DNA of 64,000 bases from Pogostemon cablin. Lineage: Eukaryota > Streptophyta > Magnoliopsida > Lamiales > Lamiaceae. The position numbers were made by a program, and so were the translations under genes. Below the pieces are notes generated by a model. That model did not search any database and was not told where the DNA came from. It worked only from the letters and a program-made list of their open reading frames with translations. The stretch covers positions 4,653,820 to 4,717,819 of the forward strand of contig CM042998.1 of assembly GCA_023678885.1 (NCBI GenBank), read 5' to 3'. Shown here one piece after another: positions 22,040 to 33,124 of the stretch (positions are counted from its first letter, which is position 1; every line of letters begins with the position of its first letter).

Positions 22040-23027
22040 GATATACCTAAACCAAATCTTGGAAGTAAATAGCTTTTTTTATTTCTTGAGTTGTTTTGAA
22101 CGGTTGCATTCCCCGCTTCTAGTTTTCTGGGGAATCTGGTGAGATATCTTGCTCCACAGTGTAGCAATTACAATCCTTGAATCTTTTATTGGCTCGTGTG
22201 GCTGCTCTTCGAAATATTTTTCTTGTGGGAATTCTTCCTATACTCCTCTGGTTTGACTCTGAAGATGAGGCTTGACTCCTTGAACTCCATCTTGATGGTC
22301 CAGACCTTTGTCCTAATTTATAGCTTCAGTCCTTTTGTTTGGACTAAAAGGATCTTGGTATTCTAGACCTCCATCCTCCGTTTCTTTGGGTATAAGGATG
22401 ACCTTTCTTCATCATTTTCTGTTTCCTTGGATTTCTTCCAATGATGGTTGGAAGATCGTTACTTTCACAGCATAAGGGTACTGCCTTGTTGATTCCCCTT
22501 AATCTCTTGTAATTTTTATATAGTGATGCTTGATGACACCACTCTGCAATCTTGGCTTTGAGGAAGGACATTCTCCTTACTATTGAATTCAGCTCGCATG
22601 GTTCATACTCTTTGATCAGCATTTCTCTCCATGGACTTGGGATCTTAGCAAATACTTTGATGTATTCATCTACGTGACAGATGTCAAGTAGTTCAAAGCT
22701 GTATAGGGCATTCATATACTTCTTCTTATTTTCTTCTTTCATTCCTTCGAAGTAACCTACTCCGATGAAATAGATCTTGAAGATCTTGGCCATGCGATCA
22801 ACAATATTACCTAGATTTTTGCCTTCTATGACCTCTTTTTTGACTTCATCCGAGAGCTCCTCTTAGGCGCACTTTACTGATCCTTCTAGGCTTATAGTTA
22901 AGAATCTTATGAACCCTTCTTTATCCAGATTTAGTGCACCTCCTGCAATTTTTTATTGCATTTGTCCTGTCATCGATCAAGGCCTCTCTGTTCTTGAAGT
23001 CTAGAGTGTCGAGGTTTAGGATCAACC
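22040..23027 (-). pseudogene. pararetroviral coat-protein-like region with degenerate zinc knuckle
   Basis: The best frame is 22793-22344, with MNALYSFELLDICHVDEY and FAKIPSPWREMLIKEYEP, then a basic stretch. After several stops a CNCYTVEQD fragment near 22170 looks like a damaged CCHC knuckle, usual at the end of caulimovirid coat proteins. The N-terminal side runs into the solo LTR at 23028 and appears to resume on its far side. Assignment rests on position before the movement protein and on the knuckle remnant. Confidence 0.55.
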
Positions 23028-23475
23028 TGACACGACCTACCTTACATAACTTATAATTCAAATACTAATTAACATAAAGATCATCATTATAAAAACTGCA
23101 TATATTTTTTTCTCATAATATATTTAAAATCATAGTTTAAACATACGTCATCAGTTTCTGACACCACATCAATCCAAACAAACTCATGACAATACATAAT
23201 TACATGACATAACAAAACATCAGAGGAAACAAAATAACCCACGGCCTAGCCCAACAGGTCGTTATCTATATACATCCGCTCAAAACCCTGAAGGAGATTC
23301 ACAGCTAGCACAACACACCACATACTCAATCATTATCAGGCTCACCTACAATGCATAAACTAATGAGACAATAATCTCAGTAAGTAGAAATCATGCATGT
23401 CAGTGCATGAAAATGAATTTAGTTTTCTATCGCCTATTTCCTAGTCTTTCAAGTTTGTCTCTTTTATTTTGAAAA

Positions 23476-23710
23476 TTATTCACGTTGTGGGATCCCCACG
23501 ACACACTTATGATATGCACCCCAAATGAGCTCAATGGGGATGATTTTTCCAAACTCCGAATATAGTGCCGAGAATGATTTTTTTGAACCCTGCAAAGTGG
23601 TGGGGATGATTTTTCCGAACCCCAAATAAAGTACTGGGAACGATTTTTCCGAACCCAGAATAAAGTATCGGGTATAATTTTTTCGAACCATGATAGAGAT
23701 GCATATATAG
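23476..23710. repeat. minisatellite of ~40-bp units within the solo LTR
   Basis: Units share GATTTTTCCGAACCC with AATAAAGTA(C/T)(T/C)GGG. About five imperfect copies are present. Three overlapping open frames on the - strand are a by-product. Confidence 0.8.
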
Positions 23711-23849
23711 TGGTCTCACACACCATTAGTATCTTATTAATTTTGGGGAAAACACTTTTCATGATTATGCATGGTATGCAATCAGGGCAATTAAATATGC
23801 ATCATAAACCATTTACGATATCAATATTAACATTTAATCACAATAAAGC

Positions 23850-24450
23850 AACAACTTAACTTCAATTCACACAGATTCACTTCTAGAATAACAACTTCAC
23901 CCCAATCACATAGATCCATTTATAACCACTTCACCTTGGATCACACGGATCCCTTTTTGGAATAACAACTTCATCCCGGATCACACAGATCCTTATAACC
24001 AATATCTTCTCAAATCATACAGATATATTTTCAACAGTTTCCAATCACACAGATCTATATAAGACAATGATATTATGTCAAATCACATAAATCCATAACT
24101 TGTATTGCAAATTTATCACAAATAATTTACAAATAATATTGTTAAATATGAACCCTACTTTCCCCAAATCACATAAATCCACAGCTTGTACCACAAATTA
24201 ATCTCAAATAATTCATAACGTAATTAAACTAATCACAAATAATCTATAACATAATTATCACATATTAATCATAAATAATTCACAAAAGCATGTTTATGCA
24301 TTGTAGTTGGACTTCTACTTACTTCCAATCACACAAGTTTATAAATTGTATCTCAAATTATTCATAAATAATTCACAAAATAATTTTCACCAAATAATTA
24401 CAAATAATTCATACTTAACATGTTTATGCATTGTAGTTGGATCTCTACTT
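23850..24450. repeat. dispersed short repeats in the solo LTR (AATCACACAGATCC type)
   Basis: TCACA(C/T)AGATCC-like motifs recur about every 50 bp from 23870 to 24190. A longer block, AGCATGTTTATGCATTGTAGTTGGA-like, occurs at about 24288 and 24418. Confidence 0.65.
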
Positions 24451-25237
24451 ACCTGGACTCTGACAATAGTAATACTATAGAACTCGTGAAGAACTATTAC
24501 TAATCCCTTCTGTTCCGGCGTGAACTCCTTTCTCTCCTTTTCTTTCTTCTCACCTTCTCTCTCTCTTTCTCTTTTTTTTTCGAACTTGTCGCTGTTGGTT
24601 CCTCAGCCAAATGATACACCCCTATTTATACTAATAATTTAGATGTTAAACAACCGCCACAAACTAAATTTACTATTAATAGTAAATGATTTATTAATAT
24701 TATTATTTATTATTATTATATTATAACTTAAGCATGTAATAGTGAATAACTAGTCAATGCACCTACGTGTGCCCCTTTCCAACCAAATATTTTGTGCGTT
24801 AACAATTGTGGCCACGTACGATAAATTTTTATTTTTTATTATTATTATCCATTACGAATATACATGCAATACTTAATAACTAAGATAAAATACATTTACA
24901 AATTAATACACATGTGTGTACACTTTCTTACCACTATTATTATTACGAGAATACGCGTGATACTTAACAATATGTTTATATAAATAAAATAATTTAATTA
25001 TATATCCAAATTAATGCGCGTAAATATTTATGCATATATTCACATATTGTCACCATTTTTATCACGGATGTCTCAAATAAAATGTAAAGATAAATAAAAT
25101 ATAACAACAATTGTCACATAATTGCCATATTATTATCACATAGTTGCCACATAATTATCACATAATTATAAAATGCACATAACACAATTAAATTATATTG
25201 GTACATGAATAGTGAAAAGCTCGGGTATCACACAACC

Positions 25238-26375
25238 CGAATGGATTTATCGCTTCAAGGTGAGACCGGCCATATGGGGTGTTGTGTAGGTTAGATCCTC
25301 GAACTCGGCTTGCTCCTGTTGATAATCCCAATGCCTTCATCCTGAAATTTCCTTTGGTTTGGGATGTCTTTTCTTGTCTTGCTTTATGGACTCCCTATGA
25401 TCCAAAAGTTTCTTCATTTTGGATCAGATCCTGTCTGGTCTGATGAGCTTGAGATTGTTGTTGAGAGTTTGAAGTCTCTCCAATGTTAATCTTTAGGTCT
25501 ACAATCGATAGTCCTTGGAAGGACTCATATAGATCTTATAGATCCTATAGATTCGATCTTTCCATCTGGAGATATGGATTCTCCTCGAAGGATGACGATC
25601 ATCTTCTCACTCTCCGTCTTCGGTCTTGTGACCTCCGTTATTTTTCTCTTTTGGTGTAAAAGGGGCTCTATTCCGAAAATTGGTGGCAACCTTCCTCCTG
25701 GTGTTTTCCCGGTTACTTTAGTTTTCAGGTATTCCACTTGATTTATCAGCTTCTGGATGAGGTTGAGTTATTTGTTCTGCAACGTTTCCACCTTATCCAT
25801 CTTGAGACTGATTTCAAATATTATTTTGGACATGTTTTGGCAATATTCTCTAAATATTATCACTGTCTTCTGTAATTCTCTAAGATCTTGATTTATCTTA
25901 GAGTTATCTGCGTCGATTACTCTCCACTCTGTCATTTTGACCACCAAGTTGACCACCATGAATAGTGATAGGGCTTGCATATCTCCCTTGGACCTTGATT
26001 TGGCCATCTTTTCCATTGTTTGTGTTTGGGAACACTTCCATGAATCTCAGTGAAACTTTGGAGTTCCACTATGTTCCTTGAAACCTCATTGGAGTATCTT
26101 ATTTGATCCTAACGGATATTCTCCAGGTATTCTTCTTCGGTGTAATCAACACGAGCCTCTGCTCGTTTTCATCCTCTTCTGAGACCTTTCCAAAATCGCT
26201 TGTTGGCCTCGACTTTCTTTTCTGCTCATTGTCTATACAAAATATTGTAGTATTGTTGTATAGTGCTGCTCGTTTCATCATATCCAATAGGCCAGAAGGC
26301 GTTGGTGCTCCAATTGTGAACAGGGCCTATAGTCTTGTCACTCTCGGATGTCAAACTTTCGTTCGCATCCATATT
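25238..26375 (-). pseudogene. pararetroviral 5' region, N-terminal part of the first polyprotein
   Basis: It lies between the primer-binding-site-like sequence and the solo LTR. A candidate start is the ATG at 26375 (MDANESLTSESDKT). Later frames include an acidic/basic stretch (26287-26099), a helical segment around KINQDLRELQKTVIIF (26016-25768), and a basic stretch (25737-25525). These are in different frames with stops between. No domain is identifiable; helical and coiled-coil-like sequence is usual ahead of caulimovirid coat proteins. Confidence 0.5.
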
Positions 26376-26448
26376 TCTTTGAAACTCTCCTCTCGTTAAG
26401 TGATATAAGTTTATAATAATTTTTCCATTCATAAATAAATAAACCTAA

Positions 26449-26461
26449 GACTCTGATATTA
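26449..26461 (-). other. degenerate tRNA-Met primer-binding site of the pararetrovirus
   Basis: On the - strand the sequence reads TAATATCAGAGTC. The canonical plant initiator-tRNA-Met site contains TGGTATCAGAGC. Its position at the upstream end of the viral copy fits nucleotide 1 of the circular genome. Confidence 0.55.
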
Positions 26462-26689
26462 TTTTGTGTCGAAACCGGATGAAAATAAGCTTTTAGAATT
26501 AAGTATAGTAATATTTATAAACCTAGTGGCATTTTCGTAAATAGCATGGTGGAAATTAGGTTTGGTATTAGCAAAAGGACCAATTTTGAGAACAAAAGGA
26601 CTAATTTTGAGAATTTTCATATCTTGAGGACTAAAGTGAATTCACTCATTCCTAGAGGACCATTTTTGAAATTATCCCCACAAATAATA

Positions 26690-28170
26690 AATTCTTTACT
26701 CAACACTAGAAATTACGATAAACAAATTCTCTAATAGACTCTATAAGAATTCAGAAAATGAATTACTTACTCGATCCATTGCTTATTTAGAAGAGAGATT
26801 CTTCAAAGATTTTCAAGAATATTTTACCAAAAAAAATGGTTAGGTAGATACAGTCAACAAAACGATCAGCCATGACGATTATGTGTTGAGAATCAGCCCC
26901 GTCGGAGCACAACATCTACCAAAATTTGGATCCGATCTGATTGCCAGTCACGAACAGCCGCCTAACGCGCCAGAATTCACCGCGTCTCGTGCTCATCGCC
27001 ACAGATCCACGAGCCGCCCAGCGTGCCAGAATCCACCCCACGTACTGCTCATCACCACAGATCCATGAGCTCCGCCGTTAGTTTTTTCTCTTGCCAAGCC
27101 AAAGAACAAAAATCAAGGACTGCTCCCACTTTCTCCCTCAAGGTTTTAACAAGATGACCGCCGGATCTACTGCATCGTATATCTTTGTCGTCGTACTGTT
27201 CACCGTTTATCTCCGCCGGAGCACACCACTAGCACTACAAAAAAATTACGATATTGCCACGCCGGTCAGATTCGCCAATCCTCTCACCCGAGTTTGTCAC
27301 CAAGGTTGTCGGAGTTCACCAGATCTAGCACTGTCGTCGCCGTCCACCTAGGTTGCCACACTAGCAACCAAGAAGAATCTCGCAAAATCGTGATGTGTAA
27401 ATTTGGGTCGGAAGAGAGAGATTGGGATTAGGGGTGAAAATAGGATTATAAAAGAAATTAAGATTTGCGCTTCTTAAATTAAAATAAATATATATCTTTA
27501 ACTTCCACGTCACGCCTTCCGTCAATTGATAGACGAAATTTCAGAAAAAATTCAATGGGACTAAAAATGTAACGAAAAGAACCAAAAGTGAAATCATACT
27601 CTTTGTATGGGACCAAAAGTGCATTTTTTTCAAAAATAAAATAAATCATGAATCATAAAATACTATGTACAACATACTCACTCAGTCCCGCGTGATTAAT
27701 ATAATATTTTAATATATAGTAAATAGTTGTATATTTGTTGTGTGTGGGTTCATGTGTAGTAGATTGAGTATATAATTATTCTCTCTGTCCCGCGTTATAG
27801 TTTACATTTTCCTTTTTGATCTATTAAAGTTTACATTTCTCTTTTTGTCAAGTGAGACCTACACAAAACAATTAATTATTCTACATGGAGCCACACACAA
27901 TAATAATACAATTATTCAATATTACATGCCCACTTAAAATATTATAGTATCTGTTAATCCACATCCAAAAAACAAACATACTAAACCTTTACGCGAGAAT
28001 GAAGCATTTTTTGTGGGTCTCATCTACTAAAAAAAATTGATACATTATAATAAGATGGGCAACAATAATAAAATAGACCTCTTTCAAGGGGATGTAAGAT
28101 AAAAGTAGTATAATTTTGTGTGCAGTACTTGCAAAGATGTTACATCCGTCCCACATAAATAGTTACATAA
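26690..28170. other. right arm of the outer foldback and AT-rich spacer, no gene
   Basis: 26890-27360 is GC-richer, with the repeated phrase GCGCCAGAATTCACC / GCGTGCCAGAATCCACC (26967 and 27020). After the outer element ends at 27631 the sequence is AT-rich with a possible Stowaway half-terminus TCTCTCTGTCCCGCGT at 27780. No coding region could be supported. Confidence 0.45.
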
Positions 28171-28172
28171 TA

Positions 28173-28374
28173 CTCCCTCCGTCTCACTTAAAGGTCCTCA
28201 TTTTACTATATTGGGTGACTCATTCAAATATTCTTATTTTTCCTTTTTAGTAAGAAGACCCCACATATGACCCACCACTCAATACTAATACAACTACCCA
28301 CTACATATAAAATAATAATATTTCTTAATCAACATGCATAAGCAAACGGTGACCTTATGCCGGTACGGAGGGAG
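28173..28374. mobile_element. Stowaway-type MITE
   Basis: Termini CTCCCTCCGTC and, inverted, CTCCCTCCGTACC. TA target duplications lie at 28171-28172 and 28375-28376. Length 202 bp, no coding capacity. A second copy with only its right terminus (CTCCCTCCATCCGC inverted) ends near 28577. Confidence 0.85.
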
Positions 28375-28628
28375 TACCTTTTTAGACTACTCATCTTAAT
28401 TGCATTTTCTTTTTTTTTAAATGAAATTCATACAAAACAATTAATATTGGGTAGTTGTATTAGAGGAAAGTGGTGGGTCATATTTTGTATTTTTTTACTA
28501 AATAAGGAAAATGGATACCTTTGAAGCGGACGGCGAAAATAGTAAAATGGATACCTTAGAAGCGGATGGAGGGAGTATATCTTTATATGTTCCACAAACA
28601 ACATTAATACAAGTACTCATTATTGATA

Positions 28629-29152
28629 GGGGGCGGCTATTTGCACCCCAATCTACTAAACGTACCCCCATCAATTAATAGATTTAAAATATATTAATGT
28701 GATTAGACGTAAATACCCTTTTATAAATGACTCAATTAGATTTCTTAATGCATCTCCAATTAAATTTTAAAATACACCCCAAATCCAACGTCGTCTCTTT
28801 TCCGCATCAAAATCCGACACTTTTCTGCCATATCCTATTCGTTTTAGTATCCTCACGAAACTGTTCGTTCTAATTCTACAATAAATCATAATCAAAATCA
28901 TCTCATACCTTCCCTTACAACAATGGCAAAAGAGACGTTGGATTTTGACACCGAAAAAGAAGAGTTGGATTTCGATGAAGAAGAAAATGAGTTGGATTTG
29001 AGGTGCATTTAGAAATTTAGTTGGGGTTCATGTAGAAGTTTTATTGGGGTCATTTATAAAAGAGTATTTACGTCTTCTCACATTAATATATTTTAAATTT
29101 ATAAATTAATAGAGTTCGTTTAGTAGATTTGGGGGTGCAAATAATCATCCCC
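28629..29152. mobile_element. Mutator-like MITE, 9-bp target duplication TTATTGATA
   Basis: Left terminus GGGGGCGGCTATTTGCACCC. Right terminus, inverted, GGGGATGATTATTTGCACCC. The arms stay similar for over 100 bp (TCTACTAAACG, AATTAATAGA, TTAAAATATATTAATGTGA). Perfect 9-bp duplications lie at 28620-28628 and 29153-29161. The middle contains repeated GTTGGATTT units (28938 on) with a short acidic open frame. The same terminus occurs at 5428-5446. Confidence 0.88.
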
Positions 29153-29394
29153 TTATTGATATATCTCTAAACCCACTGTAATATTCTTTAATCTTCGTAT
29201 ATCTCTCAATCCACAATTATATATATTCAAATATTATACTCCATACAAATGGAAAGAAGCATATAAATTATAAGTAGATAGAATGAACTTGGTAGGCTCG
29301 GACTTGGGCAGTGCGAGTGTCAACATAAACTGGATGGATGTGGGCCTTTTGCGGGCCGAACTGGGTTCTTACTTCTTAGTACGCTTAGATCCTA

Positions 29395-29647
29395 CTCCAT
29401 CTGTCCCGTTTCAATGTTTACGTTTTCTTTTTGCACGTTGATTAAGGAGTTAGTATTTTAATAGATAGTGGGTGGAAAGATATAATATTTAATGTAAAGT
29501 GGGTAGGTGTATTAGTGTTGGATGTAGGGACCAAGGTGATATATTAATTATTTTAAGTGGGTGCCATATTCCAAAAAAAGAAACGTAAATATTGAAATGA
29601 GACGCCCAAAATAAAAATATGTAAACATTGAAATGGGACGGAGGGAA
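29395..29647. mobile_element. Stowaway-type MITE
   Basis: Termini CTCCATCTGTCCCGTTTCAA and, inverted, TTCCCTCCGTCCCATTTCAA. TA duplications lie at 29393-29394 and 29648-29649. Confidence 0.82.
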
Positions 29648-29689
29648 TATAATTTTGAAATTTTGCTTATCTTTTAGGGTCTCATGCTA

Positions 29690-31060
29690 CAGTGCCCAAT
29701 GTCAATAAAGTGTATTAAAAATGCCCTATGTCTTACAAAAAAATGCAAAAATGCTCACTTTTGAGGCAATTTGACAAAAATACCCCTTAAAAGTAGATAT
29801 GATATGGGTTGACTGACATGAAGTCATTTTGACTCCAATTTACAAGTTCAGATAGTTAAATAATTAACAAAAAAATATCAAGATTGAAAGACCGAGTGTC
29901 TTTTAGAATATACTACATTACATTATATCACTAAGTCTTATAACTAAATTAATTAAAGAAATATTAATTAATTATAGTATATTTGACATTATTGTTCTAT
30001 AATAATTATTTATAATAATTAAATTAATGCTAATTACCTTTAAAAAGTTAATTACATTTTGAAATTAATTCGGGCTTACCATTTTTTGAAATGTTAATTA
30101 TAATTGCTCTATAATTATTTATAGTAATTAAATTAATGCTAGTTACCTTAAAAAGTTAATTACATTCTGAAACTAATTCGGGCTTACATTTTTTGAAATA
30201 TTAATTATAATTGACGTTATTGCTTTATAATTATTTATAGAAATTAAATTAATGCTAATTACCTTAAAAAAATTAATTACGTTCTAAAATTAATTTGGGC
30301 TTAACATTTTTGAAATATTAATTATAGTCACGTTAGCTATAATTGACATAATTGCTCTATAATTATTTATAGCAATTAAATTAATACTAATTTTCTTAAA
30401 ATTAAAGTTAATTACATTCTAATAAATTAAAATTAATTCAAACCTACCATTTTTTAAAAACAATTACTCGAACTTACTTACTCGGACTTACCATTTTTTT
30501 AACAACAATAATTGCTCGGAATTTTATTTTTCTTAAAATAAGTTATTATTGCCTTCATTTTTTGATTACAATCATTACTCACACTTTCCTTTTTTTTAAA
30601 TTAATCACTCGGTCTTTTTATTTTTTTAAGAAACAACTACTCGAACTTTTGGAGGGAGAGAGGAAGATGAGAGAGAAATACTCGGACTTTTGGAGAGAGA
30701 AAGGAAGATGAGAGAGAAATAATGATGGAATGCATGAGAAATCACTTGGTCTTGAGAATATATAGCATATATATCTCTCAGTCTTTGTGAATATATAAAA
30801 CATATATTACTCGATCTTGAGAATGTATAGAATATATATCACTCGTTCTTGAGAATATACATATCACCGTATATCACTCGGTTATACAATTTTGTGAGGC
30901 TTACACAAAATTAATGTTAGAGATCTTAAAAGGCTGACACATAGAGGCTGACACAAAATTAATATTAGTAAAAGGCTGACACATGATAAAGGTATATCAG
31001 TAAAGTCGTCTTAAAAGTGGACATTTTACTTATATTTAGTCAAAATATGCATTTTTGTAA
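29690..31060. other. AT-rich repeat DNA with internal tandem arrays
   Basis: From about 29960 to 30450 there are about four units of 108-120 bp, each with TATAATTATTTATAG(T/A/C)AATT, then TTAATGCTA(A/G)TTACCTT and TAATT(C/T)GGGCTTA. From 30640 to 30720 a 44-bp unit (ACTCGGACTTTTGGAGAGAG type) is repeated. From 30735 to 30880 short ATATCACTCG/TTGAGAATATA units recur. No gene. Confidence 0.75.
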
Positions 31061-31980
31061 ATGAAAAAATTGATCCAGCAACAGACCACAATTCTCTCTT
31101 TTGAGCCTGATTATTCATTAATTTGCGGACCAAACCAAAAGCAGGCTTACGACGATGTGGGCCTGACTTGACAGGACATATTCGTCTATTTCATCACTTT
31201 TCTCTATATTAGATGCCGTAATAAACGTATGTATCAAAATTTTCATTCAGTGATGAATACGAAAGAATTCTATATTACAAACGTTTTTCCGAGAATTCTT
31301 ATATCATACTAATAATTAGTATCTTATAAAACATTATTATTAAGAGTTATAATAAAATAATATATTTATTTAAGAAAATCATAAAATTAAATGAAATATA
31401 AATTAAATAATATATAGTGAATGGAAATATAAATATATTAAATAATTTTATTAAATTAAATTATAAAAGTATTATATTTTGGATAGGTTCATCTCACGAA
31501 TCCTCTTATGTGTGGGACGTATTATCCAATTACCAATTTAAATTAGTTAATCCACTCAACAGTGGCGTGAACTTCCATGCTGCATTAGTCCTTTTAAGGC
31601 GCAGCAGCTCCAAGTCGTGAATCATTCTAAACTTTTTCCCTGTTCCTTTTAGTTTTATTTTTCAATTACATTTTAAAATAATTTATTATATTTAAAATTT
31701 GTTCAAAATAATAAAACAATGTTTAATTTTATTTATTAATATTATCGCTTTTAATTATACTCCTAAAGTGTTAGGAGCTATTTATTACAGATTTGCAAAA
31801 TAATTTCACATAAACATTTGTCATATTTATTTATTATTTTCTGTCCATTTAATTATTAGTTAAATATTTTAATCGGACAATTATATCTTTTCATTAATTA
31901 AGTATTATTTTTTATTAAGCATTATCACTTTTTATTCATTCTATTCTATTAATTATTTACAAAATAGTTTAATTGTTCAC
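31061..31980. other. AT-rich spacer, nothing recognised
   Basis: No motif, element terminus or coding signal could be supported. A 67-codon open frame at 31417-31620 has no family resemblance. Confidence 0.4.
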
Positions 31981-32600
31981 TATTACTTTGTCTAGATCAG
32001 ATATCACTATTTACTAAAAATACTATCAATTTTTATATGTTCATACAAATTGTTCATAAAATAATTCAATTTAACGTTAACCACTTTTTCTTTATCTGGT
32101 ATCACTTTTTAGTAAAAATATTATCATTTTTTATATACTATACAGATTGTTCATGAAATAGTTTAATTGAATGTATACCACTTTTCTTTCATCAAGTATC
32201 ACTCTTTTATTAAAAATGTTATCACTTTTTTTATATTCTACGAATATTTCATGAAATAATTTAATTCAACGATAATCATTTTTCCTTTATTTGGTATCAC
32301 TTTTTATTAAAATATTTGCACTTTCTATATACTCTATATAATATTATTTATGAAATAATTTGATTGAATGTATATCACTTTGTTTTCATCAAGTATCACG
32401 TTTTTTATTAAATATGTTATTAAATTTTCTATTCAACGAATTGTTTATGAAATAATTCAATTCAACGATAATCACTTTTCCTTTATCTGATATATCACTT
32501 TTATTAAAAATATTATCACTTTTTATGTATTCTATAGGCGTTAATGAAATAGTTTATATCACTTTTCTTTTATTGGATATTACTTTTTATTAAAATATTA
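31980..32600. repeat. degenerate tandem array with alternating ~98-bp monomers
   Basis: The phrase GAAATA(A/G)TTNAATT or its variants starts at about 32058, 32154, 32253, 32352 and 32449, spacings of 96-99 bp. The following bases alternate between a type with AACGATAATCACTTTTCCTT and a type with GAATGTATACCACTTTTCTT, giving a higher-order unit of about 196 bp. TATCACTTTTTATTAAAAAT occurs in each monomer. Confidence 0.75.
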
Positions 32601-32826
32601 TTACTTTTTCTATTTTGAGAATTGTTAAATTAGACAAAATTATTTTTTCATGATTAAGTATCACTTTTTATTAAAAATATATTTTTATTATAATTTAATG
32701 ACGTTTAAAATTATAAAATTAATATATTAAATAAGAATCTTAAAAATATACTAATCACAGAATCTATGTGTGTATATATTAATAAAAAAATAAAAAAGAG
32801 AATTATTAAAAAAAATCAAAGAATGT

Positions 32827-32855
32827 TATTTATTATTATTATTATTATTATTATT
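32827..32855. repeat. (TTA)n microsatellite
   Basis: About nine TTA units. Confidence 0.95.
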
Positions 32856-33124
32856 TTTTAGAAAGAAATTTAATTAATTAAATGGGTCCAAATTTTTAAT
32901 AGCCACTATTCACTAAGTACAATTTTATTTGGCCAACTTTCTTAAAACAATTTTTAGTAGCCACTATTAAGTGCACTTTCCAATTTACCCTTATAATTGA
33001 CAGGATAAAGGATAAACTGTCAGGATAAAGGACAAAAATCATGGGGGAATCATTATGTCAGTGTTAACTATATTAAATAGGATGGGTGTGACCACATTTT
33101 AAATTATAGGAAAATCTCATAAAA

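Larger units (their letters stand above)
23028..25232 (-). mobile_element. 2.2-kb solo LTR inserted in the pararetrovirus, 5-bp target duplication CAACC
   Basis: The segment begins TGACACGACC and ends GGGTATCACA, so both strands have TG...CA ends. It is flanked by CAACC at 23023-23027 and 25233-25237. On the - strand it starts TGTGATACCCGAGCTTTTCA and ends GGTAGGTCGTGTCA, resembling the long LTRs of Tekay/Del chromoviruses (recall, not searched). The virus sequence is continuous across it. No coding region or second LTR is present. Confidence 0.85.
16690..26461 (-). mobile_element. endogenous pararetrovirus (Caulimoviridae), degenerate, one genome length
   Basis: Read on the - strand, the order is: primer-binding-site-like sequence (26449-26461), an N-terminal region, coat-protein-like region with a degenerate zinc knuckle, movement protein, aspartic protease, reverse transcriptase, RNase H, a C-terminal separate frame, then a 35S-like promoter and leader. 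Coat and movement regions ahead of a separate pol frame fit the cavemovirus/solendovirus type better than caulimovirus or badnavirus; that is inference from family knowledge. Excluding the 2.2-kb solo LTR inserted at 23028-25232, the copy is about 7.6 kb, one genome. Many stops and frameshifts break all regions. There is no integrase, as expected for this family. Boundaries are approximate. Confidence 0.85.
16384..26679. mobile_element. inner foldback element whose arms are separated by the pararetrovirus
   Basis: The left arm (16384-16500) carries GGGGTTATTATCATTTTTAG and repeated TTTAGTCCTTT. The right arm (26545-26679), inverted, starts GGGGATAATTTCAAAAATGG and repeats AGTCCTTTTG-like units. 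The 9-bp flanks ACAAACAAC (16375-16383) and ACAAATAAT (26680-26688) agree at 7 of 9 positions. It belongs to the same TTTGGTCC/TTTAGTCC family as 13598-13937, which is only 340 bp, so the 10-kb separation is explained by insertion between the arms. Confidence 0.6.
16065..27631. mobile_element. outer Mutator-like inverted-repeat element split by insertions
   Basis: The left end (from 16065) reads GGGAAAAATTCACTTTTGGT. The right end, inverted from 27631, reads GAAAAAAATGCACTTTTGGT. Both continue with AATTTCATTTTTGG-like or GATTTCACTTTTGG-like sequence, giving terminal repeats of about 60 bp. Near-identical 10-bp flanks AAAAATAA(T/A)A lie at 16055-16064 and 27632-27641. Its interior now holds the inner foldback and the pararetrovirus. 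The right arm region 26890-27400 is GC-richer, with short proline-rich open frames of unknown meaning. Confidence 0.6.
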
